64,000 nucleotides of DNA, taken from NCBI RefSeq assembly GCF_014651115.1, contig NZ_BMWG01000019.1, forward strand, positions 96,741-160,740. The letters run 5' to 3'. Numbering within the stretch: the stretch's first letter is position 1; every line of letters starts with the position of its first letter. The notes under the pieces were generated by a model that worked only from the letters and a program-made list of their open reading frames with translations, made no database searches and was not told where the DNA came from. Of this stretch, positions 1 to 8,278 are shown in pieces. A program made the translations under genes and the position numbers. Source of the stretch: Streptomyces inusitatus. Its GTDB lineage: Bacteria; Actinomycetota; Actinomycetes; Streptomycetales; Streptomycetaceae.

Positions 1-131
1 TCGCCCGGCACGGACGGATTCACGCCTGTCGCGGCAGCCCGCGCGGCCCAGTGCCCGCCCCCGGATAACGCGGCGGCCACCCCGGCCACCGCTCCGCCGC
101 GGATCGCACCCCGCCGGCTGATCCCTCTCAT
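1..131 (-). CDS. N-terminus of a Tat-exported protein (cut by window edge)
   Basis: The reverse strand opens at an ATG (129-131) and reads MRGISRRGAIRGGAVAGVAA, then an Ala/Gly-rich stretch up to the window edge, 43 codons in all. The S-R-R-G-A-I-R pattern followed by a weakly hydrophobic Ala/Gly/Val segment is a twin-arginine export signal. The mature protein lies outside the window, so its function cannot be told. The 190 bases separating it from the sialidase stop show no further gene. Confidence 0.6.
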   Translation of the reverse strand, partial: MRGISRRGAIRGGAVAGVAAALSGGGHWAARAAATGVNPSVPG

Positions 132-321
132 GGTCCCCGCCTCGCCTCTCGCCCACCAGTGGTCCAATATGAACACTATTGCGAATACAGTACGATTCAT
201 GGAAGACACGGCTGACCCGGCTTCGGCCAGGGAGTCGAAGAACTGCGACACACCGGCTTCCTGGTCCGCTCTCAGCCGGGATCCGCCCTCACACGGAATG
301 CCTCCAGCTCCGCCGGGCCTT

Positions 322-1575
322 TCAGTTGCCGGGGCCGTTGAGGATCCACGACAGGTTGAACCGTCGCCACAGGATGGCGCGGTACGAGTGAGGCCCGGTC
401 CCGTCGTTGAAGAAGTCGGTTTCGACGAGCGCGCCGATCCGGTAGTCAGCGGTCTTGGCCATGCTGGAGTAGCCACCCTCGTAACCGACTCCGGCAGCCG
501 GAGCGTCGCCAAGGCTGCGGCTCGGACCGAAAGTCCGGGCGTCCGCGTCGTAGCTGATGCGTACCCGCATCGCTCTCCGGCTGTTCACCGAGGCCGAGTT
601 CAGGAAGACGGTGCGGGCGGGTGAGTCGAGATTGTAGGAGAGTACGGAGCCCTGACACCTCGGATCGGGCAGAGCGGTGTCGGCGCTGAACGGTGCGAAG
701 CCGTCGAGTGTGCCGCGGGCGACCAGCCGGTGGGTACCCGTGCCGGCCGGCCGGTCGTTGCGGTAGAGGCCGCCATCGGGGGTCTGGGTGATCGTTCCTT
801 CACTGCCCGCACCGGCGAGTGACTGGTAGGACCAGGTCCGGTTGCCAGTGGGGCCCCGGCCGACGAGGTTCCGGCCCTGCGCCGGCACCACTAGTTCACC
901 GGAGCGCATACGGATGCCGTTGCCGGGACCCACGGCATCCCACGACCATCCGTTCGGGGTGAGTTGCGATGTCATGTTCCGCGGGGTGGACCAGGTGGCG
1001 CCGTCGTCGGTGCTCGTCGTGAGGTAGAGACGGCGTCGTCCCTCGTCGGTCGAGTCGACCTTCTTGGTGAAGGTTCCGTCCGGCAGAAGGTCGTTGCCGT
1101 GCTGGCTTCGGTCACCGGCGTTCCAGGACATGAACAGATGGACGGTGCCGCCGTCCACGACGGGTGTGGGATTGCCCCATGTCCCGTTCCCCGCCCCCGT
1201 GACCTCCCTGAGGGGCTCCCAGTCGCCCGGGTCGGCACCATGGTCCGATGTGGTCCGGGTGCGCTTGTACACGAGGTTGATGTCACCGAAGTCCCGGTTG
1301 TCGTGTCGCCGCCCCTCTGCGAACGCGAGCACTCTGCCGCTTCCCGTCGTGACCACGGCCGGTATCCGGAACGAGTGGAAGCCGACTCCGGAGGCGAGTT
1401 TGTCGGGCGACGACATGTTGGCGCTGCGGAACAGGGCGAACTCCCTGTGGTAAGGCACAGCCGTCTTCGCGGGGTCGTCCGCCGCCGCGGAATCCGAACC
1501 GGCGGGCCCCGTCACCACGGTCAGGGCAACGCTGACTGCCAGCATGAACCGGATGGCCGAACGCATGAAGGTCAT
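322..1575 (-). CDS. exported exo-alpha-sialidase (BNR/Asp-box neuraminidase)
   Basis: This is a secreted sialidase of 417 residues, expected to release terminal sialic acids from glycoconjugates outside the cell. The first 32 residues form a Sec-type signal (MTFMRSAIRF, hydrophobic core, AAA cleavage region). A FRIP motif at about residues 69-72 carries the usual carboxylate-binding Arg. An Asp box (STDDGATW) sits near 188-195, with a degenerate one near 115-120. A late Y-x-G-G-Y ... G-x-L-V-E region fits the Tyr nucleophile/Glu pair. The ATG at 1575 is preferred over the more upstream ATG at 1605 because GAGGAA lies six bases before it. It is transcribed away from the ricin-lectin gene. A decayed second copy of part of this gene lies at 6535-6720. 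Confidence 0.88.
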   Translation of the reverse strand: MTFMRSAIRFMLAVSVALTVVTGPAGSDSAAADDPAKTAVPYHREFALFRSANMSSPDKLASGVGFHSFRIPAVVTTGSGRVLAFAEGRRHDNRDFGDINLVYKRTRTTSDHGADPGDWEPLREVTGAGNGTWGNPTPVVDGGTVHLFMSWNAGDRSQHGNDLLPDGTFTKKVDSTDEGRRRLYLTTSTDDGATWSTPRNMTSQLTPNGWSWDAVGPGNGIRMRSGELVVPAQGRNLVGRGPTGNRTWSYQSLAGAGSEGTITQTPDGGLYRNDRPAGTGTHRLVARGTLDGFAPFSADTALPDPRCQGSVLSYNLDSPARTVFLNSASVNSRRAMRVRISYDADARTFGPSRSLGDAPAAGVGYEGGYSSMAKTADYRIGALVETDFFNDGTGPHSYRAILWRRFNLSWILNGPGN

Positions 1576-1889
1576 GTCGTTCCTCTTCTGCCTGTACAGG
1601 CACAAGGCTCTTTCGACGAATCAGACCGGAACATCGCGTGAACGGACAGTGGAACACGCCCTCAAACCAGTGGATACCACACTGCGCGCCAATGGCTCAT
1701 TTGTGGAACCTTTGTCCGGAGTGTGGTTCTTGCGCTGGAACCGGCCAGGCCCTGGCTTCCCTAGCGCCTCTTCGGCCTCGCCACAACCCACGGGGTACGT
1801 GCCTCAAGTCATACCTCTGCGACCTTGCGCGCCGAGACCACTCGTCAATCCTAATGACTGACTGTCAGACACGCTGGAATGGAGTGCAT
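1576..1889. promoter_or_regulatory. divergent intergenic region, sialidase / ricin-lectin genes
   Basis: This stretch of 314 bases separates two divergently transcribed genes for exported proteins and should hold both promoters. I see no convincing open frame. Ribosome sites are visible at each end: GAGGAA before the sialidase and TGGAG before the lectin GTG. No clear -35/-10 pair or operator palindrome could be assigned. Confidence 0.4.
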
Positions 1890-2408
1890 GTGAAGCACCA
1901 TCGATTAAGGGCTCTACGAACCGTCGTCGCTGGACTCGCAACTCTCCTCATCGTCGTTGCCGGCCCTGCGACCTCAGCCTCGGCCGCCCCCACCTACTGG
2001 ACGTACCAGAGCAAGTACAATTTCGCCTGCCTGACGGCCTCGGCCGACTCCACCAAAGTCTTCACTGACACATGCCAGGGCTGGCACGCACAGGACTGGG
2101 ACTGGGTCGGCCCCGCCAACTCGTATGGCCAGCACCAACTGAAGAGCCGGACGCGAGGCTTGTGTCTCACCACTGACGACAAATCGGACCGCAACGCGAT
2201 CTGGCTGAGTTCGTGCGGTGGCAAGGTCGGGCAGTACTGGGACAACGATATGCCTCAAGTCCTCTTCAGCGCCGTGGCGTTCGGTAGCAACAGCCTGCGG
2301 ATATCTCCCGGATACTCCTCCGTCTACAGCTCGGACATGGTCACCGACAAGGACAGGCACGGCATCCCCTACGAGGCTCACTACTGGTGGGCCTCGGCTC
2401 ATTCCTGA
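1890..2408 (+). CDS. exported ricin-type beta-trefoil lectin-like protein
   Basis: A small secreted protein of 172 residues. It starts at GTG 1890, five bases after a TGGAG ribosome site. An upstream in-frame ATG at 1638 would add an implausible leader. The first 30 residues are a Sec signal (basic start, long hydrophobic run, SASA). The mature part has ricin-B-like repeats: CLTAS...DTCQGWHAQDWDWV, LCLTTDDKSD...SSCGGKVGQYWD. These suggest a carbohydrate-binding trefoil with no catalytic domain. The sixth codon is TTA (1905-1907), rare in Streptomyces, so translation may depend on the bldA tRNA. It lies between two sialidases and could target the same glycans, which is inference. Confidence 0.7.
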   Translation: MKHHRLRALRTVVAGLATLLIVVAGPATSASAAPTYWTYQSKYNFACLTASADSTKVFTDTCQGWHAQDWDWVGPANSYGQHQLKSRTRGLCLTTDDKSDRNAIWLSSCGGKVGQYWDNDMPQVLFSAVAFGSNSLRISPGYSSVYSSDMVTDKDRHGIPYEAHYWWASAHS

Positions 2409-2709
2409 TCCTCAGAGGCCGGACAGTCTGCTGGTGAGCTCATGCGCGTCGGCGAACGAGGCACTGCGGCAAAGGGCCTCCGTCCAGGGCGGAGGTACCC
2501 GGGTTGTCGCTTTTGAACGAAGAAGCCGTGCAGCCGATTCTTGCCGGTGATGCCGAGCGTGGCTGCGAGGTCTTCGGCGCGTCGTGCCTGTTCCGGGCTC
2601 ACCGGCACCAGATCCCCTGGGCTCCTGGCCGTGGCTTCCTCCCGGGGACACACCGGTGCGCACTTCCGGGAACGACAGCCCTCGCCGACGACCCCTCGAT
2701 GGAGACACC
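2409..2709. other. intergenic stretch before second sialidase
   Basis: About 300 bases. The reverse strand carries a short open frame containing SPEQARRAEDLAATLGI, which hints at a helical remnant of a lost protein, but it is too short to name. The only firm element is the ATGGAG ribosome site at 2699-2704 for the following gene. Confidence 0.3.
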
Positions 2710-4614
2710 GTGCTTTCTCGTCCGGTACGACGCCGCAGCCCGGTTCTCACCGCACTGCTCCTCCTGGCCCTCCTGCTGTCCTCGCCTGGGCTGTACGCGG
2801 CCCCGGTCTCCCAGGCGGCCGAAGGTACGCGACCACAAGAACGCGGAGGAAGGGCCATCCTTCCGGGAGCGGTGTCCACGCCTTTCACCCACCACACCGA
2901 GGGCTACGCCTGCTTCCGGATACCCGCGCTGATCACCACCGTGTCCGGTGCGCTGCTCGTCTTCGCGGAGGGCCGTGTCGACGACTGCGGCGACATCGGG
3001 CACATCGACATCGTCATGAAACGCTCGCTCGACGGAGGCCGGACCTGGGGGCCACTGAAGAAACTGAGCGGCGCGGCCGACACTCTGGCCCACGGGAACC
3101 CCGCACCCGTCGTCGACGCGGCGACCGGCCGGATCTCCCTGCTGCACGCTTCCGGCGCGTGGAGCCTCGGGTCGGACGGAACCCGCGTACGGGGCCCGCG
3201 CTCTCTGCACGCGCTGAGCAGCACGGACGACGGGGTGACCTGGACGGCGAGGGGCCCGCTGAACCATCTCAAGCCAGCGGGCTGGTCCTGGGTCTCCACC
3301 GGCCCCGGCCACGGTCTCCAGCTCGCCGCCGGCCCGAACCGTGGCCGACTCGTGATTCCGGGCGATCATACGACCGAGGATGCCCAGGGCGGCGGACAGC
3401 TGTACTACAGCGACGACGGCGGACAGAACTGGACGCTCGGAGCCGTCCACCGCGTCCCCAGGACCTCCGCCCACCCCTCGGAACTCGCCGTGGCGGAACG
3501 AGCGGACGGCTCCCTGTACGTGAACGCCCGCAGCTCGGCCACCTGCGGCACCGACGACCACCGGATGACGGCGACCAGTGTGGACGCCGGTCATACCTTC
3601 GCCACCCCGTTCATCTCCGTACCCTCCCTGGAAACGCCCCCCGTCTTCGGCTCCCTGCTGCGCATGCCCTCCTCCGGCCCGAACCGGCCCCGCCTGCTCC
3701 TGTCCGCCCCCTCCCGCCCGGGCGCCCACACCGTGGAGGACCGCCGCACCCTGGCCATCCGCTCCTCCTTCGACGAAGGCCGGACCTGGCAGAGCGCCGG
3801 TACTGTCGTCGAACCCGGACGGGCCGGCTACTCCGACCTCACCCTGCTCCCCTCCGGCGCCATCGGCCTGGCCTACGAGACAGCGTCCAACACCCCGCAC
3901 GGCACCGTCCGCTTCACCTCCTTCACCGAGACCCAAATGGATGCGGAACGCGAGGAACTGCGCCTCCCGCGCACCTCCGACAGCACCGGGAACCGCAACC
4001 ACGCCGTCGTCCACGGCGGAGCGGTCCTGGGCAGCCGCGGCTCCGGCCGGGCCATCGAACTCGACGGCCGGGACGACTACCTCCGCCTCGTCAACTGCGC
4101 CCCTTCGCTGCGCCTGGGCGGTGGCGACTTCACCGTCACCGCCTGGTTCCGCCACACCGGGACCAGCGGACCACAGCCCATCGTCTGGGGATACGGCCAG
4201 GGCGCGGGCGCCCGGCAGTTCTGGCTGAGGGCCGAGCCGAGCAGTGGAACCGTCCGCGCCGCCATCGACACCGGCACCGCGTCCGCCTCCGTGGAGACCC
4301 CCTCGTCCTACAACGACGACGCCTGGCACCACGTGGTCTTCCAGCGCCAGGGCGGGCGACTGCGTCTGTCCGTGGACGGCGGCACGGTCCACACCGCCGC
4401 CGCTCCCGCGGGGGACATCACCCCGCCCGGGGCCTTCACCATCCATCTGGGAGCACGCCCGGACTACGAGCAGCTGTTCCGGGGCGGCCTGGACGACATA
4501 CGGATCTACGGCCGTGCCCTCACTCCGGCGGAGTACGCCCGGGTCCGCGACGGCGCCACCGACGTAGCCGTCGAGGAAGAACGCGTCCGCCTGGGATTCA
4601 CCACCTTGTGGTGA
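2710..4614 (+). CDS. exported sialidase with C-terminal LamG-type lectin domain
   Basis: A second secreted sialidase, 634 residues. The GTG start at 2710 follows GGAG by five bases and gives a good Sec signal (RPVRRRSPVLTALLLLALLL). FRIP is at residues 69-72. Four Asp boxes are visible (SLDGGRTW, SSTDDGVTW, YSDDGGQNW, SSFDEGRTW). The late A-G-Y-S-D-L ... G-L-A-Y-E segment fits the Tyr nucleophile and Glu. From about residue 430 to the end is a concanavalin-like LamG domain (ELDGRDDYLRL, FTVTAWFRH, WHHVVFQRQ, GGLDDIRIYGRAL), typical of added carbohydrate binding. It shares family but not architecture with the sialidase at 322-1575. Confidence 0.9.
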   Translation: MLSRPVRRRSPVLTALLLLALLLSSPGLYAAPVSQAAEGTRPQERGGRAILPGAVSTPFTHHTEGYACFRIPALITTVSGALLVFAEGRVDDCGDIGHIDIVMKRSLDGGRTWGPLKKLSGAADTLAHGNPAPVVDAATGRISLLHASGAWSLGSDGTRVRGPRSLHALSSTDDGVTWTARGPLNHLKPAGWSWVSTGPGHGLQLAAGPNRGRLVIPGDHTTEDAQGGGQLYYSDDGGQNWTLGAVHRVPRTSAHPSELAVAERADGSLYVNARSSATCGTDDHRMTATSVDAGHTFATPFISVPSLETPPVFGSLLRMPSSGPNRPRLLLSAPSRPGAHTVEDRRTLAIRSSFDEGRTWQSAGTVVEPGRAGYSDLTLLPSGAIGLAYETASNTPHGTVRFTSFTETQMDAEREELRLPRTSDSTGNRNHAVVHGGAVLGSRGSGRAIELDGRDDYLRLVNCAPSLRLGGGDFTVTAWFRHTGTSGPQPIVWGYGQGAGARQFWLRAEPSSGTVRAAIDTGTASASVETPSSYNDDAWHHVVFQRQGGRLRLSVDGGTVHTAAAPAGDITPPGAFTIHLGARPDYEQLFRGGLDDIRIYGRALTPAEYARVRDGATDVAVEEERVRLGFTTLW

Positions 4615-5040
4615 GCACCGGACACGGACCAGCAGGGCCCGGGACCGCCACGTTGTCGCCCCGCACTCCTTCACCACCGCAGACACTCCCGCACATCATC
4701 CGGCACCCACCCATGTCACCCCATGGGCGGCTCTCACTCCCACCGCCCCAGCGGTCCCCACTTACCCCGCCGAAACCCTCAACGGTGACACGCGCGGCCA
4801 TGCCCGCATGTCACCACGGTCGCTTTCCACCCGGAAACGGAGGGCTGGATTCTGCACCTCCGGCTCGACTGCCGGTGCCACATAGGTACGCGGCACCGGT
4901 TCCGGCCTCGGCGGACAGTCCCCGCTGGCGCGAGGCAGGGCGAGAAACGGTTCACCGGAGCGTCGCATGTCCCGTCCGGCGGGTAGTGGGGGTGAGCGTC
5001 GGCGGTGAGTCCGACGGCCGGTGGTTCTTCGTGGCTGGAC
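4615..5040. other. convergent intergenic region
   Basis: 426 bases between two genes that end toward each other. Short open frames exist on both strands but none has a family motif or a ribosome site. No strong terminator hairpin was recognised. I assign no gene. Confidence 0.35.
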
Positions 5041-6411
5041 TCATGGGGCGACATCTATGGAGAACACTACGCGATCGCCTTCAGCGGTGTTTATCTTCTC
5101 GTTCAGACCCCACAGGCGCCCTGAGAAACGGGAATACGAGAGGTTCTGGGTCATTCGTGGTGCCATGGTGAATACGTGGGGTGCCTCCTCCTTTCTGGCG
5201 CGGTGAATGCAGCTGAACGCATCCTCGTGGTCTGGGGGCACGTCCCCGTTCCATCCGGGTGGGCATTGCCCGCTCATGTAGTAGTAAGTGCCGTCGGTGG
5301 CAACCCCCTGCATGGCCCATACCGGTGTCGTGTAACCCTCCTCCGCGGTACTCGTGGCGATTCCGGCGCCGCTGCCGGACTCGGGCAGTGCCGTGGAACT
5401 GTTGAGAGGCCACCGGATGACGCGGCCACCCGCACCGGCCGCCGGGGAACGGTACTCACCTGAGACGAGAACGTCCTTGCCCGTCCGGTCCAGGCTCAGG
5501 GAGCCGAGGCAGACCCAGGATCCCGTGGCCGCCTGACAGCCGCGGGGATTCTGCCGATCGCCTGTCCAGTAGCGGCCGATCATGGGCATGGCCCACGCAT
5601 GCCACCGGGCGGATGAAACGCCGTTGGCTACACCAACCCGTTCCGAACTGGATCCCATTCGCCATATATGCCTCATGTCATAGACTTGAAGCTCCCCTCC
5701 ATTCGCCACGAAGAGCCTGTTTCCGTACCAGACCATGCCGTCCGTGTGAGTCCTGGTCACGGCGGTGAAGGATCCGTCGAGGGTGGGCTCAACCAGCAGG
5801 ACGTGTCCGTACGCAGTGCTGCTTCCGGTGTTCTTCACGAAGGAGACGCGCGCGAACTCGTTCTGTGAACCGTTCTTCCCCCGGTACCAGGAGGCCAGAT
5901 ACACATGGCGGCCATTGATGGTTCCGTCGGCGTTGTCACTGTCGTGACTGGCCGTCAAACCCTGGGGAACCCAGCCACCGGGATCTGTTCCTGTGTTGTT
6001 GTAGTTGCTGCTCCGGTCGTCTCCCTCATCCCAGCAGAAGCCGTCCGGTATGTAACGGGTGTTGAGCCTCGTCGCATGGCACAAGAGCGGTCGGCCGATA
6101 TGCTGCGCACTTTCGGCCACGGAAAGAGCCGAGACTTTCGTCACCGCGCCGCCCGCTTCAGCTCTCTGGATACCCGTCTGATATCTCTCCCAGATGTCCG
6201 TGCTGGTGTCGCCCGTGACATCCGGAGTGTGAACCGTGTTGAGCTTGAACGTGCTCACCGTGGAGGGGCTGATCCGGGCGAGGACGGTAGCAGCCATCGC
6301 GGGCGGTGCCAAGGCGAGGCAACTGACCAGCATGGCCAGCGTCAACAGTACCGCGGACGCGGCACGACGGGCGTGAGTCCTGCACACTGAGCCGATGTTG
6401 TCCACCTGCAT
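5041..6411 (-). CDS. exported protein of unknown family, probably repeat/propeller-like
   Basis: A secreted protein of about 456 residues. The start chosen is ATG 6411, followed by THARRAASAVLLTLAMLVSC and a hydrophobic run ending PPAMAA, a good Sec signal. The frame stays open to 6627, but that part overlaps the decayed sialidase copy and is not expected to be translated. The mature part begins with a segment on sampled conditions (VSTFKLNTVHTPDVTGD) and then has many short Gly/Trp/Tyr-rich strands (GRHVYLASWYRG, GNRLFVANGGELQVYDM, WVCLGSLSL, YYYMSGQCPPGWNG, SGRLWGLNEK). These suggest a beta-propeller-like surface-binding protein. I see no catalytic motif and do not recognise the family. Confidence 0.65.
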   Translation of the reverse strand: MQVDNIGSVCRTHARRAASAVLLTLAMLVSCLALAPPAMAATVLARISPSTVSTFKLNTVHTPDVTGDTSTDIWERYQTGIQRAEAGGAVTKVSALSVAESAQHIGRPLLCHATRLNTRYIPDGFCWDEGDDRSSNYNNTGTDPGGWVPQGLTASHDSDNADGTINGRHVYLASWYRGKNGSQNEFARVSFVKNTGSSTAYGHVLLVEPTLDGSFTAVTRTHTDGMVWYGNRLFVANGGELQVYDMRHIWRMGSSSERVGVANGVSSARWHAWAMPMIGRYWTGDRQNPRGCQAATGSWVCLGSLSLDRTGKDVLVSGEYRSPAAGAGGRVIRWPLNSSTALPESGSGAGIATSTAEEGYTTPVWAMQGVATDGTYYYMSGQCPPGWNGDVPPDHEDAFSCIHRARKEEAPHVFTMAPRMTQNLSYSRFSGRLWGLNEKINTAEGDRVVFSIDVAP

Positions 6412-6534
6412 CCGACCGCATCGGAGTGATTCCGCCAGGCCATGCGTGCCGCAATTCCGGGAGGGTAATCGTGTTTCCCGGGCAGAGGCCCGAATTCGCT
6501 CTTCCATGATTCTCCGTCGATTCACCGATGGTGG

Positions 6535-6720
6535 CATGTGGCGTTCGGGGTGAGCTGTGACGTCGTGATCCTCGGCGTCGACCAGATGATGCCGCCGTAG
6601 GCGCTCGCCGTGAGGCAGAGGCGGCATCAGCCTTCGCCGGCCGGGTCACGTTCTTGGTGAGGATCCCGTCCGGCAGGAGGCGTTGCCGTGCTGACCCGCA
6701 GCCGCCCGCGTTCCACGATT
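6535..6720 (-). pseudogene. decayed partial copy of a sialidase gene
   Basis: Bases from about 6541 match the segment of the first sialidase at 949-1130 almost without gaps. Shared blocks include GTTCGGGGTGAG, GTGAGGTAGAGACGGCG against GTGAGGCAGAGGCGGCA, TTCTTGGTGA and CCGTCCGGCAG. Differences disrupt the frame, and both flanks are missing, so no protein can result. It corresponds to the middle of the catalytic domain. This is a relic of a second, related sialidase gene, either a duplication or a lost homologue, lying next to other relics. Confidence 0.8.
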
Positions 6721-6837
6721 ACGGTCCCGTGGCCTGTATATGGCTGCGGAAACCTATCGGACACGAAGTGCAGTACGAAATGATGCCAGGAATCATCGCA
6801 GCCGGAACTGTCTAATTCGGACAGGCTCGCAATGCAC

Positions 6838-7086
6838 GAGCCGACCGGGGCTACGACTTCGGCAAGTACCGTCGCTCGCTGTGGAAGCGCGGCATCAAGC
6901 CGCTGATCGCCCGACGCGGCGTCACCCACGGACTCAGGGCTCGGCAAAGTCCGTTGGGTGGTGGAACGGACCCTCGCCTGGCTGCACCAGTTCAAACGAC
7001 TCCGGGTCCGCTACGAACGCCGCGCCGACCTCCATCAGGGCCTGCCCGAACTGGCATGCGGCCTCATCGGACGAACGCCGAGTCCT
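6838..7086 (+). pseudogene. IS5-family transposase, C-terminal fragment with frameshift
   Basis: Forward translation gives DRGYDFGKYRRSLWKRGIKP then LIARRGVTHG, and, one frame over, GLGKVRWVVERTLAWLHQFK and RLRVRYERRADLHQG. This is the DDE C-terminal part of IS5-type transposases, with the VVERTxAWL signature holding the last catalytic Glu. One extra base near 6933 shifts the frame. No N-terminus and no terminal inverted repeats are visible, so it is an immobile relic. Confidence 0.8.
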
Positions 7087-7228
7087 CCACAGTCCGTTCC
7101 ACACCTCCATCGCGTCGAAGCCGAGGAAGGGGAACATGAAGTCGCCCGAGTCCGTCCCTGACCTGGTGGTTCCAGTCGACGACCTCGCCGGGATTGATGC
7201 CGAGCGCGAGCCAGTGCCCAGTCTTCAT
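7075..7228 (-). pseudogene. 5' stub of an unrecognised gene, cut by the IS5 relic
   Basis: Reverse strand from ATG 7228 reads MKTGHWLALGINPGEVVDWN, then HQVRDG, and after a frame slip DSGDFMFPFLGFDAMEVWNG and LWRTRR. It then meets the transposase relic. The two pieces look like one coherent protein start with an indel near 7152. I do not know the family. The rest of the gene is missing, presumably lost with the insertion. Confidence 0.5.
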
Positions 7229-7253
7229 CCCGCCTGCTGAGGGCGGGGGCGGG

Positions 7254-8135
7254 TCAGGTTCTGTGGCGGGTGGCGATGAAGGCGGCCCACTCGTCGGCGG
7301 ACTGGGCGATCGAGTCGGCCGTGGCCCTGTGCTCGGCGGCGAGGTCGTGCCAGCGCCGTGCCTCGGCCCGCGTGAGCACGGCCACGGCCTTCGGGTCGGC
7401 CGTCGTCCAGCCCGGTACCCGGGCCGCCCACTGCCACGCCTGCTCCGGGGAGTGCCCGCCCGTGGAGACCAGGCGCATCCCCCACAGCGCCATGTCGATC
7501 CACGCCGGGCCGGCCGTGGCCCATGACCAGTCAACCAGGCGGGCCCGGCCGCCGTCCTCCACCAGGACGTTGGTCGAGGCCGGATCTGTGTGCAACAACT
7601 GTGAGCCGGTGAGCAGTTCCCGGTCGGCGTCGGCGCAGTAGTAGCCCCACCGGTCCCAGGCGGTGGGCAGCCGCACCTCGGGCGGCGCGGGCAGGGGCGC
7701 CAGTTCGGCCAGTGCCGCGGCGACCGGCGCGAGGTCCGGCGAGCCGGGAACGAAGTCCGCGTCCCGGCCCGCAACCCCCTCGAAAGCCAGGAGATGCCAG
7801 CCGTGGCCGTCCAGGCGCCACAGGATCCGTGGCGCGCTCGGGGGCAGATGGGGGTTCACCGCCTCCTCCAGGTCCAGCTCGTCCACGGGCGACCAGCCGG
7901 GCCCCCACCATGAGTCGTCCTCCTCAAGGCCTGCACCGTCAGCGGGTACGGGGGCACGCTCGCGCTGCCCCTTGACGAAGACGAGCGCCCCCGATTCGAG
8001 GTCCAGCAGGGAAGCGATCCCGGCCGCGGCCGAGTGCTCGGTGTCGCGGGCGGTGAACGACATACCGAGACGCTCACCCACTTCGGCCACCACCGCCTCG
8101 GGAAGCTGCGCCCAGCCGATGCGCCCGGACGTCAC
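7254..8135 (-). CDS. aminoglycoside-phosphotransferase-fold kinase
   Basis: A 293-residue protein of the APH/choline-kinase superfamily. The catalytic loop is LLHTDPASTNVLV (His-x-Asp with the Asn five residues on) and the metal-binding Asp is in ARLVDWSWA. ALVFVKGQRE near residue 53 fits the ATP-binding Lys strand. The substrate is unknown, and the family includes both drug-inactivating and metabolic kinases. It begins with GTG at 8135 only two bases after the stop of the 46-codon proline-rich gene at 8138-8278, so the two are almost certainly translated together. Antibiotic resistance cannot be claimed from sequence alone. Confidence 0.8.
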   Translation of the reverse strand: MTSGRIGWAQLPEAVVAEVGERLGMSFTARDTEHSAAAGIASLLDLESGALVFVKGQRERAPVPADGAGLEEDDSWWGPGWSPVDELDLEEAVNPHLPPSAPRILWRLDGHGWHLLAFEGVAGRDADFVPGSPDLAPVAAALAELAPLPAPPEVRLPTAWDRWGYYCADADRELLTGSQLLHTDPASTNVLVEDGGRARLVDWSWATAGPAWIDMALWGMRLVSTGGHSPEQAWQWAARVPGWTTADPKAVAVLTRAEARRWHDLAAEHRATADSIAQSADEWAAFIATRHRT

Positions 8136-8137
8136 CC

Positions 8138-8278
8138 TCAGTTCCCGGCTGCGGGCGGTACGGGTGGGCTCGGAGGGAAGGGAGGGTTTTTGTCCGGCGT
8201 AACGGGTCCTGGCGGACGTCCGGCGGGCTTAGGCGTCACGGGCCCCCGGGGCGGCTTCTTCGCTTCGACGATCGTCAT
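8138..8278 (-). CDS. 46-residue proline-rich peptide, coupled to kinase gene
   Basis: A short gene from ATG 8278 to TGA 8138. The peptide begins MTIVEAKKPPRGPVTPKPAG and continues RPPGPVTPDKNPPFPPSP, ending in PPAAGN. It contains two G-P-V-T-P repeats and about one third proline. There is no signal peptide, no membrane segment and no cysteine. The stop lies two bases before the GTG start of the phosphotransferase-like gene, so the pair looks translationally coupled. No strong ribosome site is visible upstream. The function is unknown: it could be a regulatory or substrate peptide of the kinase, or merely a leader peptide. Confidence 0.55.
   Translation of the reverse strand: MTIVEAKKPPRGPVTPKPAGRPPGPVTPDKNPPFPPSPPVPPAAGN

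Noticed and set aside
1638..2408. Longer form of the ricin-lectin starting at 1638
   Set aside because: The extra 84 residues lack coding character, and the GTG at 1890 has a good ribosome site and gives a proper signal peptide.
2409..2709. Reverse-strand short frame with a helix-turn-helix-like segment
   Set aside because: Too short, no ribosome site, and no clear family, so it is mentioned only as a possible remnant.
7254..8135. Aminoglycoside resistance gene
   Set aside because: The fold is right, but the family is broad and no drug-specific features or resistance context are visible.
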